Origin: Plumapathes pennacea
Taxonomy: Eukaryota; Cnidaria; Anthozoa; Antipatharia; Myriopathidae
Length of the DNA: 64,000 nucleotides
Reading direction: 5' to 3'
Assembly (NCBI GenBank): GCA_964036295.1
Contig: OZ038463.1
Span: forward strand, 18,277,069 to 18,341,068
The notes under the pieces were generated by a model. That model did no database searches, was not told where the DNA came from, and saw only the letters and a program-made list of their open reading frames with translations. How positions within the stretch are numbered: position 1 is the first letter of the stretch; each line of letters begins with the position of its first letter. Positions 31,148-45,300 of this stretch are shown here, piece after piece. Both the position numbers and the translations under genes were made by a program.

Positions 31148-32632
31148 ATGTTGTTTCTAGCAGTCCTCCTGTGCTTCTCGCTTGCCACGGGATCTAATGG
31201 AACATTGTTGCCGATCTCCGTAAATCCTGAAAACCAGAGGTTTGTGGACGTAATGGGTCGCGAGATGTTTTTCCATGGAACGAATGTCGTGGTGAAGGAA
31301 TTCCCTTGGCACCCGAAGACAGAAGGCTTTGACGTGGGCACGTTTTCTATCGAAGACATGAAACTGTTGAAGTCACTCGGGCTAAACGTGCTACGGCTTG
31401 GGTTCATGTGGCCAGGCTTAGAACCGACAAGAGGAAACTACAACAACACCTATTTGCAAGTCATGCAGAAGATTGTCAACATCTCGGTAGAATATGGCAT
31501 TTACGTTCTACTGGACATGCACCAGGACGTGATGTCGCGCAAGTTTTGCGTGGAGGGATTCCCGTCTTGGGCCGCAAATCCAGGAAATGCGAAAAACTTT
31601 CCCGAACCTTTGCACGAGCCGTTTAAGTTAGACCCCAAGACCGGGCTTCCTAGTGACGAGGACTGCGCTAAATTTAGCTGGAGCACGTATTACTTTTCCG
31701 AAGCCGCTAGTGTCGCTTTTCAGAATCTTTACAACAATACGGATGGTCTTTTAGATAGCTGGGCTGCATTCTGGGCAAAAGCTGCCGAAGCCTTTAAGAA
31801 CGCCGACAGTGTGATCGGGTATGAACTGATCAACGAACCTTGGGCGGGAGATATTTATGCAGATCCACTTCTGATGGTGCCAAAAGTGGCTGATAGGATC
31901 AACTCAAGTCCTGCGTACGAGGTAGTTAGCAAGGCTATCAGAGAGAAGGATTCAAAGCATTGCATATTCTTCGAGCCCGTTACTTGGGATGATTTTGGCG
32001 TGGGGTTCGAGTCAGTACCAGGCGGCGAATCATACAGGAACAGAAGTGTATTGAGTTATCATTACTACAAACTGCCGTCCTTATCACAAGGTATAAACTT
32101 CGAAGCGAGACGATTAGATCTGGAGCGCCTGAAGTGCGGTGGGATGCTCACAGAGTTCCTCACGACCGGAGACGAAATAGAATACATGGAGAAAACGATG
32201 GCAGCAGCCGACCAACACCTCGTTTCTTGGATCGGTTGGGATTACAAACCCTACCATCCAAAAAAACGCCTGAGTAAGCAAGACAAATGCTGCTATCTCT
32301 GGAACGAGCAAGGTCTGGATGCAACGTACGTCCAGAATACAAGTCGCACATACCCCCAGGCGGTCGCAGGGCACACGATCAAGTTCAGCTATGACCCCTC
32401 TAGTAAAGAGTTCGCCTTGGTGTATGAAATCTCCCAAAGCTGCATATCTAACCAGACGGTGATTTATTTGAACGAGGATATGCACTACCCCAGTGGATAT
32501 GAAGTGCGACTTGACGCTCCCGCTTCACTCGTGACGTGGTCCTCTCCAGAAAAAAAACAAGTTGTCGTTGCTCATATCACTTACACCCCTCCAGAAACAA
32601 GTATTACCGTCAGTATCAGCAAGAAGCAGTGA
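31148..32632 (+). CDS. Endoglycoceramidase (GH5), secreted
   Basis: Single uninterrupted exon, 494 residues, ATG in GTAGCCATG. N-terminal signal peptide (LFLAVLLCFSLATG). GH5 TIM barrel: FFHGTNVV, LRLGFMWPG, VLLDMHQD, acid/base Glu230 in ELINEPW, nucleophile Glu336 in MLTEF, and SWIGWDY. A C-terminal beta domain follows from about 400. It should release intact oligosaccharide from glycosphingolipids, as known for Hydra and jellyfish enzymes, in the gut lumen or lysosome. Length is normal for the family. AATAAAATATTG at 32777 is a likely polyadenylation signal. No frameshift or missing catalytic residue. Confidence 0.93.
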   Translation: MLFLAVLLCFSLATGSNGTLLPISVNPENQRFVDVMGREMFFHGTNVVVKEFPWHPKTEGFDVGTFSIEDMKLLKSLGLNVLRLGFMWPGLEPTRGNYNNTYLQVMQKIVNISVEYGIYVLLDMHQDVMSRKFCVEGFPSWAANPGNAKNFPEPLHEPFKLDPKTGLPSDEDCAKFSWSTYYFSEAASVAFQNLYNNTDGLLDSWAAFWAKAAEAFKNADSVIGYELINEPWAGDIYADPLLMVPKVADRINSSPAYEVVSKAIREKDSKHCIFFEPVTWDDFGVGFESVPGGESYRNRSVLSYHYYKLPSLSQGINFEARRLDLERLKCGGMLTEFLTTGDEIEYMEKTMAAADQHLVSWIGWDYKPYHPKKRLSKQDKCCYLWNEQGLDATYVQNTSRTYPQAVAGHTIKFSYDPSSKEFALVYEISQSCISNQTVIYLNEDMHYPSGYEVRLDAPASLVTWSSPEKKQVVVAHITYTPPETSITVSISKKQ

Positions 32633-35600
32633 GAAACGCTCTCTGGTTCTTTTGAAAAATCATTGAAATATCCTTCCAAAAGAGACTTGATTCGGTTAAC
32701 GGAATCTTCGCCCTTTCAGCTCTCAGGCTCTTCATGGTCGTGATTTCTCTTGCATTCTTTAGCTGATTCAATCGAATAAAATATTGTCACGCCATATTTG
32801 CTTGTGTCACGCTAGTTAGTCTGTTGTATTTTCTGACGTGAAGTTTCCTGTACCGTAAATGCTTCAATGCCCCCCCCTGCTCTACGAGGTCGATTTGTTT
32901 TAATTATACCATTTGGGGGGGGGGGGGGGGCGGAGGAAGGACCGCCATAAAAAGGACGGGGATACTAAATTATGTTATAATAGAAGACATCCGTAAAATT
33001 ACTTGACTCTCAGCTTGTGCATTGATAAATCTTTTTCTCGTGGGGTAAAATATTCCATTTTACGGACACTTGATTCCGAAACGATACCACGTCACATAAA
33101 ACTGTCAGCGTTTGATGTTGAGCACCACAAGCGGTACGTTGGTACAATAGCCTGACTAAAACTTTTGAAATTGATTCGTAATAAACGATTATGAACTGAA
33201 AATTGAACTTAAAGTACGGGTTAAATTTAATCGAAAAGGAAACGACTTCCGCACTATGTCCGTGAAGGCTATATGCTAGTCGAAGCGAACGTGTCTCCAT
33301 GCATTTTTAATGTTTTGTGTCTTCACCCTCCCACTAGCTATGGCAAATAATCCATTAGGAACGTGATAGGGAAAAAAACTCACAGGTAAACAGCGCAATG
33401 ACAAAAGAGAGCAATAAAACTGCATCAAAAGCGCCATTCCTTGTTCGTAAACACCCAATGAGACGGCGGCTGTGAAAAAGGCTTCGCGCCATACATTGTT
33501 TATTAAAAAGACGAACTGGACAATTCGGCAACGTTTATGCTAACGGTGGACTTCTGTGTCAGAGAAGATTTTCGTATTTGGTTTTTAATTAACTATTCTC
33601 AATCATTCTAGAAGTTCTTCTCATATTGGCTCTTTTCGTTGATCGTATTACCAAACACACACCAATCCACCTATCACGCTCGTTCAACTGGTGATTCATT
33701 AATCGTATTTGCTCTTTATTTGAATTTCAAAATGTAAAATTGCTCTGTATTCAGAACCCTTAATGATGTTGTTTTAGACTGAATTCCTTTTAAATAAGTG
33801 ATAACCCACAAAGAGGTCGAAGTTTCCAGATATATATGTGACTCAATGTTTTTATGAATTGCCTCGGATCTGCACCGCGAAATTGACCGTTTCAGTTGAC
33901 CATTCCACTGCTGTATTTTTCCGTGTCCAAATTAAAGCTGCACGTGAAGAAATATAGGTCTTGTTAAGTACGCTCAAAACCAGCATGAAAGTGCTTATCT
34001 CTTTCTCTAAGGCTTTGCAGCCATTTATTGCCATACTCTTCTACTCTTCTCGTGTATTTATGCAAATGGTATACACTGATAATAGAATATTTTATCCCAA
34101 TTCTATGTCCGTAACTGCGAATAGCACGTCAATTTTTAATAAGAAGGGCTTCATGAAGTCAAAGAAAATCAGCCAAACATTTTTAAAAACATTCAACTTC
34201 AAACAGGTCATTGCACGAAATAACTTTAAATACAAGGTATTACATATAATTATTATATTTTACACCAGTATTTTCTGCTGAATTGATGCTATAAACACAG
34301 TTGCTAAAGAACATAGACTATGGAACGGCACTTTGTCTTTGGTTTGAAAGGTTCTCAGTGTTGATCACGTCCCGTCGGGATTGCCCATTAAAGTTACGCT
34401 AGCTTGCGCCTGCGCGAACGTCTTTGCTTACGAGGAAGGACTCAGTGCTATTTCCTTGCATTCGTCCATAAACCGCCAAGCTCTGACTTCGTGCTTGTAG
34501 TTTGTGAGAAAGCTCCATGCTTAAACGTAATGTATGCATCTCAGAACACAGTAAGGTTTGAGCTTTCAGTGTCCGACAATGGTACATCTTTCGGTTTTCA
34601 AAAGGACTGAGTCCCTTTTTATGTTTCCGCAGTTTGTCTAGGACTTTTAAAATAAAATGCAAACTGCAATTTGGTATATGAAAGGTGTGCACCCACGGAT
34701 GCATTATAGTTTATAAAGCAATTGATTTTTGACTGAAATTGTATTTTTGCCAAGAAACCTTAGTTACTCTCTTTCGCACCCAATGTTTTTTCCTCCCCGC
34801 ATCTTTTCTTCTTAACGCGATGAAAGTATTTTCATACTCGTACCAAGCTCATACTGAATAAATGGTAACATTTCTCTGGGGAGAAAGAACATGCAAGGAA
34901 CTCTAGTTTGCTCTAGTGGCTGGAGAAACGGTTTTTACATCAGTCAGGGAGCTAAATTGTTTGCCTTATCGCTGACACCGTGGTCAATATTGAAATTTGC
35001 CCAGTCCAGCTACAGCGTCACTGCCAACCGAAAGTTTTTCTTTTTTCTACCTATGGGACTTTTTTTAAGTGGGCAGACGGCGACATGAAAAATATATTTC
35101 TCAGTAAAAAAAAAAAAAAAAACAAACAAAAAAAAAACAGAGAGAGGGAGACGTTTTGGAAACCAAAAAAATGAGCGTGCGTAATTATGCAGTTTACTGT
35201 CAAAATGGGCGTTTCAATTTTTAAAAGCATAGTAAAGTTCTAAAAATATCGAAAAACAGGGAATCATGTGGCAAATTATATTTCTACAACAGACAGATGT
35301 TTTATATTTTTTCAAGGGTCGTTCTCTAGCGGAAATCTTACCAGGGGCCAATTTAAAGTCTGAAAGTATTTGAATTTGCGACAATGTTTTAATGTATGTT
35401 CGATGGACAGCAACCTAATTTTTTAGTCAGTATTTTTTTTCCTGTTTGCCGCATCCGGATTGTTCCAGATGACGTTTATCAAAGGCACATAAACAGCCCT
35501 TAGTTGGTGCTTTAATTGTTAAACGGTCCGATGTTTGCTTTGAAAAATTGCCGTCAATGTTCTGTTTGCACGAGTCGCCAAGCCAAGTCTTTATCACCCC

Positions 35601-36330
35601 GAAGCACATCAAATGCACATCAAAATTAAGATAAAGCCTTCAAGTTTCAGGCACCGTGCGAGTATTTTGACATAACGGCAGAACTTTAGAGAAATAAATG
35701 AAAACATACCGGCTCCCAGTCATTTTTCGTATATTTGCGGGAGCGGAAATGGCGACGCGACAGGGAGCGCGGTCAATCGATACAGAGTATTTCTTCACAC
35801 ATTTTTTGCCATGTTGATTTTGACAGTGAGCACATCCGTTGACACAAAGTGAATGACGTGTTCTATTCTTTTGCACATCGCTAATTTCTCTGAGCTTGTT
35901 GTCTTTTTCCCTCCCTCTTGTCCTATTATTTCTTGAGCTTACTGACGAATAAAACATTAGGCATTTTATGATTTTGAGCTCAGTATTTTTTACAAATGTT
36001 CCGTTTGCTAAGGTATAGAATTACCATACGTCTATTTTGCATATTCAAGTCCCACGCAATTTAGCTGAACGGGTGCAACGCAGGTTTTCTTGAACCTCGA
36101 ACAGTTGGCCGGTCATCGGTTGTTATGAGTATTTGCGGTCCGGATACTCGAATTCAAGGGGCATTATTTTGGGGTAACGGATGAAGTAACATGGCGTTCT
36201 TATCTCTGTTGTTATTCCTCGGATTATCTCACCTTTTGCAAAAGGTTCCTAGCATTTTGCGTCAATTGAGAATGTTACAGACAGACGTTTTAGAGTTTTA
36301 CATTTACACATTTCCTGATTTTTTTTGTAG
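32633..36330. other. Region without recognised gene
   Basis: Holds a C-run at 32870 and a G-run at 32916-32931, an A-run at 35107-35140 that may be a retroposon tail, and scattered short ORFs with no recognisable content. Confidence 0.4.
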
Positions 36331-39300
36331 GGTCCTTACCTGGTTAAAGCGGAAAACATCATTGTAAACGGTACGTATATGCAGACCTTCGCATTTTGTT
36401 CCATGGAAAGGTCCTTTTCTGCTGTCGCCTTAAACTTTATTGTTCAGACGTGCTAACTTGGGTCCAAATGCGTTATAGTTTGCTCGTAAAAATTGTCACT
36501 AATTGCTTTGCTGCGGATGTTCCACACAAAGGCCGGGCAAAAGATATGTATGATTTGGAACTGATGTTCAATTCTTCAATGCCAATTTTTTGTAAGATAT
36601 TTTATAAATGTCAATAAGTGGTTCATAAACGGATTAGTTTGCATCTTCCCGACAGCTAAACTCGCAGCCCAGCTATAGGATGTTGCAAATTTAGGCAAAA
36701 TAAGAATATCCACAACCTTTGGTCAGAAACATTGAATTATTATTGACCCATCTGCTGATTTCACGACTTGAAACTAACTCTTTGAGAAAAAAATTGGAAC
36801 TTGAAAATACAGATTAATTTCTGCAGTATCCCGTCATCTTCGTTTTTATTTGTAAAACGAAATGTCTCCTGATAGAACTTTGGCAAGAACATAGCGGCGA
36901 AATTTCTGGTAAAACTGACTTCTCTCTCTTAATTGTCGGCCTTGATAATCAAAGCGGTGTGCACCAGCCTCAACCATAATTTTAAAAGCTGCGATTTATC
37001 AGCAGCAAATTAGCTCAGAAAAGGAAGAAATCACACAATTGTGACGGCAGAAGCTACACTAAGCCTAGATGGTTAACTATAGATTTCAACACACGTCCGA
37101 TTTGACTTTATAGTCAAAATACAATCTTGCAGGTAAATTAGAAAGTAATCTTATATTCTTCATTGCCGATGTTGACATCTCCTTGCATGGAAATATTAAA
37201 TAAAAACTGTGCATGCAAATAAGATTGATGCTTGTTTTGTCCCAAAACTGGGCATATGTCTCTGGAAAAGAAAATTTTGCTGTTGAGACTGATTGTAGAG
37301 CTCGCAGTATGATTTTGTCTGAAATTTAATATTTTAGTGCTCGAGCAACAGTCAAGAGAAACTCAGTACTTGGAATGGGCAACAGTAGTTCCCCGAAACA
37401 ATTACACTTCATTTTCGGCTGACAGAAGTTGTTTTAGTCCGTTTGGTCCTTGATTGTTTTGAAAGGAAAGAGAAGGAAAGCCTCAAGAATCTCCGCGATC
37501 TTTTCAGAACCATTGCAGATTATTCTGAATTGGTTTTGCGCACCACTTGCCACCCTTTTATGATGATCTACTAAATTAAAACCACTTCTTGAATAGCGAC
37601 GTTATTGCCTTTATTACAATCGTCGGTAAAACGACGCTTAAAAACTCTTTTTTGAAGTTCTGAAAGCAAGACAAAAATCGAAAACAAGTCGAGCTATATC
37701 TAACGTCAAAGTACACATCACGTGATGGATTATTTATATTTTGTAATATTTGATATATTATTTGTAATATTTGATACCACCCGAGCTAAACACAATAGAA
37801 AATATGTATTTTGGGTAACGAATCTAGGCTTGTGTGATAAATATGTTTTATCGGATTGCTGAACATCCACACAGCAATATGCTATTTATTTTATGTACTG
37901 AAAACCTTTATTGAGGAACTTAGTTTATAAGAGGCAGATACAGTTAACATGATCGTGTAGCACTTAAACATAGATACTTTCGCCAAAATCTTCGGCAAAG
38001 ATGGCAGTTATTAGTGGCTCATGTTTGTCTTGCCTTAACGTTTTCAAGAAGTTATCCGCTCAAGTTGAAAATCACTAAACTAGTAAAATGTCCAGCAGAC
38101 GACGTCGAAGAACAGGGACAATTTTTAAGTTTGTTGCACGTTCGTGGAACTAATGTCTCTGGTTTGACGGTGACACACCAATACAGAGACTATTTTCTAC
38201 TTGGTTAGTTTGAAAAACTGCGAATACGATGCCGGGTTTAAATTCGCAACTAATGGTCCTCAATTTTAACTTATGTGCTACGCGCCTGAACTAGATTTTA
38301 TGCACATGACTCTTCATCGACATACTGTATATTATTTATGTTTCGTTTCGACTGTGATAACAGAAACACCCCAAAAATATGTTCGCCAGCTACACAAGCA
38401 GTAATTAAACAAAGCTACAGATGTGATCATCTTTCGGTTGAAAATGTTCACTGAAACAGAGGGGTATACCTTCTTCAGAGCGTTGAAGCACTCAACTGTG
38501 GAAGACCATCTGATAATAACAGACTTGAATTTGGTAGATTGGCACGTACAACATCAAAATGGAGCGGTTCTCGATGCCCATGTATTAAAACCAATTCAAA
38601 ACTATGCGCTAGTGCTTTTAAGAAACTACCAAGCACATTCTGGAGTTTGCTTCTTGATTGATGCCCTCGGATGGAAGATTTTCTTTCTGTTTGTCTCTCT
38701 CTATTTCCACTTTTCGCTCAACTCAACTGCACACAGAGCGAATGGTGGTCACCTCTTGGTCAAGGCCATTACCTTTTTTTGACTTAGTGGTCTCGTCATG
38801 TCTTATGCTGCAATAACTTCCCGAAGATATTGGCTTTCCTTATCTGTACTGCCTTAACGGGACACTTTTGATGTCCGTCCCACTTTGGAGTGTTTTTTCT
38901 TGAATGTCCTGTTTTGTTCGACTTTCTTCCAAATTCTCAAATTCTGGTTTCCTTGCGTTATGGACAGGAAGATAGGATGGGGCGGATCGATGGCGAATGC
39001 TTGCGTGGGATCAGTGGCTCTCTTTTCGATTGCTAAATATCTTGTGCTCAACATATTTTCCAATTTCGCATTTTCTCTTTGAAATCATAGTTTCATGCCT
39101 TCACCATTCTTTGTTCAGCAAATTCTTTCATCGCAGAACGTATTCTAGATAACATATCTACTAGGCAATAAGTCCATCGGAGTTACAGCTGATCCAACTA
39201 CAATGATCTCCAGAAGAAGGTGGAAGCCCGAGCTTGATCATCGAAGCTGATGACAAGGAAATTTGACAATGAAGTAAACTTCATACAGCTTGTCGCGGCA

Positions 39301-42300
39301 AAAAATCCTTTATGTGCGATTTGGGTGATCTCTCCCGATCCGACAAAGACAACATTTCATCGTCTCGTTTACATTCCTCACGTTCACTTGGTGCTGGTCA
39401 TTTTTGCCTTGTCAGACATTTTCGTCTTGAGATTTCCTCGCATGTCAGTACTAGATGGTCCACTGCAATCATTTTTGACTAAAAGTATTTCCTGACAAGG
39501 AGCCAACACTAATCGACTTATCTCCAGAGGGTGGTAGGGTATCCTTCTGTGCTCGCACTACATGGAAGGTAAAGACAAAGGTTGCTCAGCGTCTTTTTCT
39601 AAAATCTGGTTGAATAGAAATTTGACAAAAGTGGTTGCACAACACTGCGTCATGAGCGACTCGAGTGATCAAACCCCAAGCTGCAAAAAGTAACATTTCA
39701 TTGTCCTTTTTGCACTGATTGTTGCATTCTTACATGATGGATGTCAGTTTCGCTTTTTCAAATCCACGATTTCAACTCGTGACTAATTTCTTCTGGGCTT
39801 AAGGTGCTTCTAGTAATTCTGCGCTCCAGAAAAAAAAAAAGAGCGATAATATGCAATTGCAATTGCCTTCAATGAGGGACAAGCAATATTGGCATAACCA
39901 AGCACTTATCAACAACTCTAGAAGTTTATCTGTGATTAAGTTGCCAGTTCTCAGACCAAACTTAGAATGACCTGCCTCATCATTATGTGAGAGGCTTGCT
40001 GGAAAGCACAGCCCTAAACCGCGATTACTGGATTGTCACTGACGGAATCAAATTATGGGTCCATTATTATGGTTTTGAATGAGATTTTCTGTGTTAAAAA
40101 GCTGATATAAGTTCACACATGGAGTCCCTCCTTAACTGTCTCCTGCTACATCGAGATATGACATTGTTGAAGCAAGGGGATGCCTTTGGAACTGCATCAG
40201 AAATGTATGATTACGTGCTTGTATAGTGCCAGTCATGGTAAATTGATTGCTAGAGGAGCTTTGACTCGTCATAACCCGGCACTTTAAGAGTGGACTGTGG
40301 CATCTTAGCATCAAGGGGAGGATTTAGGTCAGGGAGGGGCGCAGCTTCACAAGTAAACCAGTGGAATACCAGTGCTTCGAAACTAACTTTTTTTAGGTGT
40401 CAGGCTATTGGGCTTAAGTAGGTCTAAAAAAGCAGTAGCCCAAAACGACTTTTACCAGCCAGCCTGAAAAATTGGTAAATCGCATCCATGCAAAAAACAT
40501 TCCATTTGGGTTGAAACTGCCTTTGTCGCTGTTCGTTGCATTTCTTTTCCTTTTTATCCTCCTTGTGGACCTATGGTGAAGCACCATCTGGGACTTCTGG
40601 CTCAGGATGACGCTTGCGTGGAGATTATGAGGCAAGAAAAGTCGAAATCTTCTTCATCTGGTCCCGCGAAAAAAACAGCAAGTCGGCTGCGTGTAACATT
40701 GAAGCGAGGACTAAACGTCATTCCAAGATGGCGCCCGTTTCGATCCTTCGATAGCGAATGCATGTTTGCCAGTTTTATTGATCAAACTTTACAACCTTAG
40801 TAGAGCCCAATAAAACTCTCAAAAAGAAAAATCATTCAGATATGTCTTGCGTTTGCTATGGGTTGATAATGTGTCCAAAAATAATCCAATGCAAATCATC
40901 GAAACAGTCCACTCTGACTAGGACCCCGTTACCACTTGGCGTCCTCTTGCAATGCGGAATTTCGTTCGCACTTGGACCAGGGTTTCTTGTACTCCGTTGT
41001 GCATCACATCGTCATGACAGCGCAGGACTATCAGCTTTGTCGGGTAGTAGGATGGGGACTTGGAATCATGTGGTAAAGGCGCATTGTCGATTCTGCCATG
41101 ACAGCGCAGATTTAATCTTTACCTCGTGCATATTTATTGACAACTTCGTTTGCTTGAACTTTTCACTATTCTTTATCGAAGCTTGTGCCTCCTTGATCCA
41201 CTCTTTCTTTCAGTAACACTTGTTTTTTCAGTGGTGAGTTCATCTTTCTTTGGCGTTGATTTCGCAAATTGGCATCTAATGTTGTGCACAAAACGTAGCA
41301 ATCCCGTACCCAGACCCTCCGATGTCTTACGCGCATGCCCGACAAAATCAAAGGCTCTGGGAGAATCCATTTCAAAAGTCCGCGATTTTCGGACTTCCGG
41401 TTTTTCTGCGCATGCCCGTGGATAAATGGCAAGCCAGAATAATTTTTTATTTTTGCAGCTTTTATTGTTATGTATAGGGTTTGAAAGTGAATAAAACACC
41501 ACTATATCGTTGAACGGAAACATCAAGTTTTAAAAAGTCAGACCGTGTTTTAATATCGACTTTTATTGCTTGTTAAGATGAACTGAATAATAAAAAGAAC
41601 TGAAAAACAACGTGTTCGCAGCCTGTGCTGCGGGGTGGCCCTACAGTAACGTCAGGGCTTCAAGTCCCCTGGGGTTGGTAGTCAAGTTTTAACTTGGGAA
41701 TATTACAACATCTCTCCCCTAATAGGATTCAATGTATCTTTGAGGTTTCTTGACTGGTTTTCCAGACTTTGTTGTGGTAGGTGAATGTTCCACTGTCTGT
41801 GGAGATTGCTCAGGTACTTCCAATGGTCTTGGTTCTGGTCTCACTGCATCAGGCGGCTTTGAATGCATAGGAGGATTACTTATCTGTGGACTCATAGGTC
41901 GGTCATTTGGAACTGAGATGAGCTGTCGCCTATTCCGTCTGAGGACACGGCCGCGTTCATCCTGCACTAGGTAAGACCTTGGTAAGATTTCAGCTTTACG
42001 CCACTCGTGATCCCTGTTTGGTCGAATCCGCACCTTATCTCCAACTGCAAGTGGAGGTAAGTCTCTACTTTGCTTGTCATAGTTCTTCTTGGAACTGTTC
42101 TGGCGATCTTGAAGTACTTTCGCAACTCGATCGGGCTCAACCACTTGTGGCTGTAAGAGACGTCGATGGGTCGGTATCATAGTGCGAGTTCGTTGACTCA
42201 TCAGGAGCTGTGCAGGGGATACACAAATATCTTCGAAAGGTGTATTTCGATACTTCAAGAGCCCTTCAAATGGGTCTTTGTTGTCTGCTGCAGCTTTCTT

Positions 42301-45300
42301 CAGAATACGTTTTGCAGTTTGTACTGCCCGTTCTGCAGCACCATTGGATTGAGGATACTCTGGTGAGCTTGTTGTATGACGGAATCCCCACTCACTGTCA
42401 AATTGTTTGAACTGGTGTGTAGTGTTGAATAAATTCCTGGTATTGCTGTACTGAGAACCATTGTCACTCACCACCTCATCTGGAATTCCAAATCTTGCAA
42501 ATATCTTCTTAAAGTTGTTGACGAGGCAAGTGGCAGTCTGCTGGCGAGGCAGTTCTATTTCAAAGTACTTTGAATAGAAGTCAGTGACCAGTAGGTATGT
42601 CTGACCAGCAAATTCAAAGAGGTCTGTCCCGACCACTTGCCATGATAATCCTGGAATGTCATGGGGATGCAATGATTCTTTCTGTTGTCTGTTGCGGAAG
42701 GCATTGCAGATGGGACAGGAACTGACTTTATCTTTGATTTGAGATGTAATTGAGGGCCAGAATACGTAATCTCGGGTAAAGCATAGACTTTTGCTTTCTC
42801 CCATATGTGCTCCATGGATTTCATCCCACACATCAGCTCTCAGTGATCTTGGGACAACTATTCTGTCAAGTTTAAATAGTAGTCCATCCTCTACACTGAG
42901 CTCTTCTCTGTAGCTCCAATACTCTTTGGCCAGTTCATCCACCTGGTCTTTCTCAGCAGGCCAACCTTTAGTGACATAGTCCATGACTACTCGTGAAGTC
43001 TCATCAGCACCTGAACTGTCTCTGAATCTCTGAAGTATGGTGGTTTCAAAACCAAGTTTCTCAATGAGATTGACTCCTATTACATCTTCAGGTGGGCTGG
43101 CTGGTTCAGTATCCTGGAGTGGTGCTCTGCTAAGACAGTCGGATAAGACCTGTTTCTTCCCAGGAACATATCGTACAGTGAGATCATACTTGGTCAGTTT
43201 CAGGAGCATCCTCTGTAGTCGGGGTGGGGCATCATTGAGTGGCTTTTTGAATATAGACTCCAGTGGTTTGTGATCCGTTTCCATAATGACCCTGCACCCA
43301 TACATGTATATGTGAAATTTCTGTGCTCCCCATACAATAACCAACAGTTCTCTCTCAATATTTGCATACCTTGTCTCACAGGTAGTCAGTGTCTTTGAGC
43401 TGTATGCCACTGGTCTGCCCTCTTGCATGATCACTGCACCAAGTCCAGTGCTGCTGACATCCACATTTAGAACTGTCTCTTTGCTGTTGTCAAAGTATGC
43501 CAGCACAGGTGCGCTGGTGATGACTGTCTTCAGCTTACTGAAGGCCTCTTGTTGTGGTGTGTCCCACACAAATGCTGCACCTTTCTGGGTCAGTTGTGAA
43601 ATGGGTCCTTGAAGATCAGCCCTGTGCTCAATGAATTTGCCTAGGTAGTTAAAAGTTCCCAATAACCGTAGCACGCCTTCCTTGACTGTTGGAGCTGGCA
43701 TTTCGTTGATAGCTCTGATCTTCTCAGGATCTGGCTTTAATCCTTCAGCTGAAAGGACATGCCCAACATACCCTACTTCTGGAACTCTGAGTTTGAGTTT
43801 CTTAGGATTGAACTTCAAGCCCACTTCTCGACTCTTGTCGAGCACTTCCATCAGTTTCTGGTCAATGTCTCTTTGATTATCCCCATGTATCATTTCCACA
43901 GGAATTCCTGCAAAAAGTCAGAAGTCAAGAATAAAACACCACTATATCGTTGAACGGAAACATCAAGTTTTAAAAAGTCAGACCGTGTTTTAATATCAAC
44001 TTTTATTGCTTGTTAAGATGAACTGAATAATAAAAAGAACTGAAAAACAACGTGTTCGCAGCCTGTGCTGCGGGGTGGCCCTACAGTAACGTCAGGGTTT
44101 CAAGTCCCCTGGGGGTGGTAGTCAAGTCTTAACTGGGGAATATTACAACAGACCGTCGAAGGATGTTCCGTTGCACGAACGGATTTTTTATACGACAAGT
44201 CCACCGATTGATCGACTGATTTTATCGATACTGCAAATACAGCAACTCTGTTAGCCTGGTCAGGTTAACATGCTCACGATGTACATATGAAGAATGCCGT
44301 ACACATAATCTGTGCACGTATTGCGCACAAAGCAGTTGCACAGAAAACAAATTACCGCTTTAATAAATAAAGAGTGGTCACTGAGTTGGACTTATCGAAA
44401 CGACAGCATATGGCACGGGTACAAATATCTGACTTGACACTTGTCGCTCTCAGCTGGTTCTTTAGGGACAGAAATGTGCTTCAAAGTTGCCTGAAGACAT
44501 AATGTACTGACGGGAGGTTGCTTCAAAATTTGAAGTGCTAGATCGCGAAGGCCGCGTTTAACAACAATTGCCGGGGCCAGAATTTGGTTGCAAAGCCACC
44601 GTTGGGTCAAGCTGCAATCTGGAGAACTGCTTCATCTTGTTATCTTTGCTGCCTTATGCAGATGCAATCAACTGGGTCCCCGCAAACTTCATCGTCGCTG
44701 TGAAAGTTCCGCCGTCGTTGGTGCTGTTCCGGCTGTTTTGCGTTGTATTTAAAATAACCAATCAGGATCATCTAAAAAATCGGATTCTCCCAGAGCCTTT
44801 GATTTCGTCGGGCATGCGCGTAAGACATCGGAGGGTCTGGGTACGAGATTGAAAACGTAGCACATACGCAGCTCTTAGTATCTTGTAACCTTCACTACCC
44901 TCTCGAGGCTGGAGTTGTGGCTGGTGGTAGTGCTGACGACGGTTACTGCAACACTTGCTTTGCTGGATTTCAACTCTTGGCTAACTTGGCCAGCAGAACG
45001 TTCTTTAACTGTTTCGGCCATTCTCTATCAGCCTTCAACAAGAAGAAAATACCACGCCACTACTTCTTGCTGTTCGCTAACTCGGTTGCCGGAGCTCTCC
45101 GTGATGCAATGTCTGTTGGATTTCTTGGGTGGGGCAGTACTTCCATGATTGCACTGGGTCGTTTTCCGAGTCTCTGTCACTCGGTTCTGCACAAACTGCT
45201 TGTGTATCTTATTCTTTGCGGGTTGATCTTGGGCTGATGTGTCGACTCTCAATGTATGTGTTGAGTTGACGCTAACTATACACTCTGGGCTACACTTGCA

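Larger units (their letters stand above)
41488..44150 (-). mobile_element. Ty3/gypsy LTR retrotransposon, internally deleted
   Basis: LTRs of about 222 bp at 41488-41710 and 43929-44150, nearly identical, with TGTTGTAATATT start on the minus strand. Pol begins only about 30 bp from the 5' LTR, so gag, protease, primer site and most of RT are missing. No matching short duplication is visible at the outer ends, which fits a recombined or rearranged copy. Confidence 0.85.
41299..44851. mobile_element. MULE-like element invaded by a gypsy retroelement
   Basis: Ends CAATCCCGTACCCAGACC and, inverted, CAATCTCGTACCCAGACC; about 70 bp of terminal repeat with GTCTTACGCGCATGC. The 9-bp AAAACGTAG on both sides fits Mutator-like elements. 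Without the retroelement it would be about 0.9 kb, non-autonomous. Confidence 0.8.

Noticed and set aside
32870-32935. Third copy of the homopolymer-ended MITE
   Set aside because: Has a C-run and a G-run but none of the internal motifs.
38014-38782. Two plus ORFs in a long intron
   Set aside because: No domain, no splice context, composition like intron.
44917-45237. 106-codon plus ORF
   Set aside because: Antisense to the BEL/Pao remnant.
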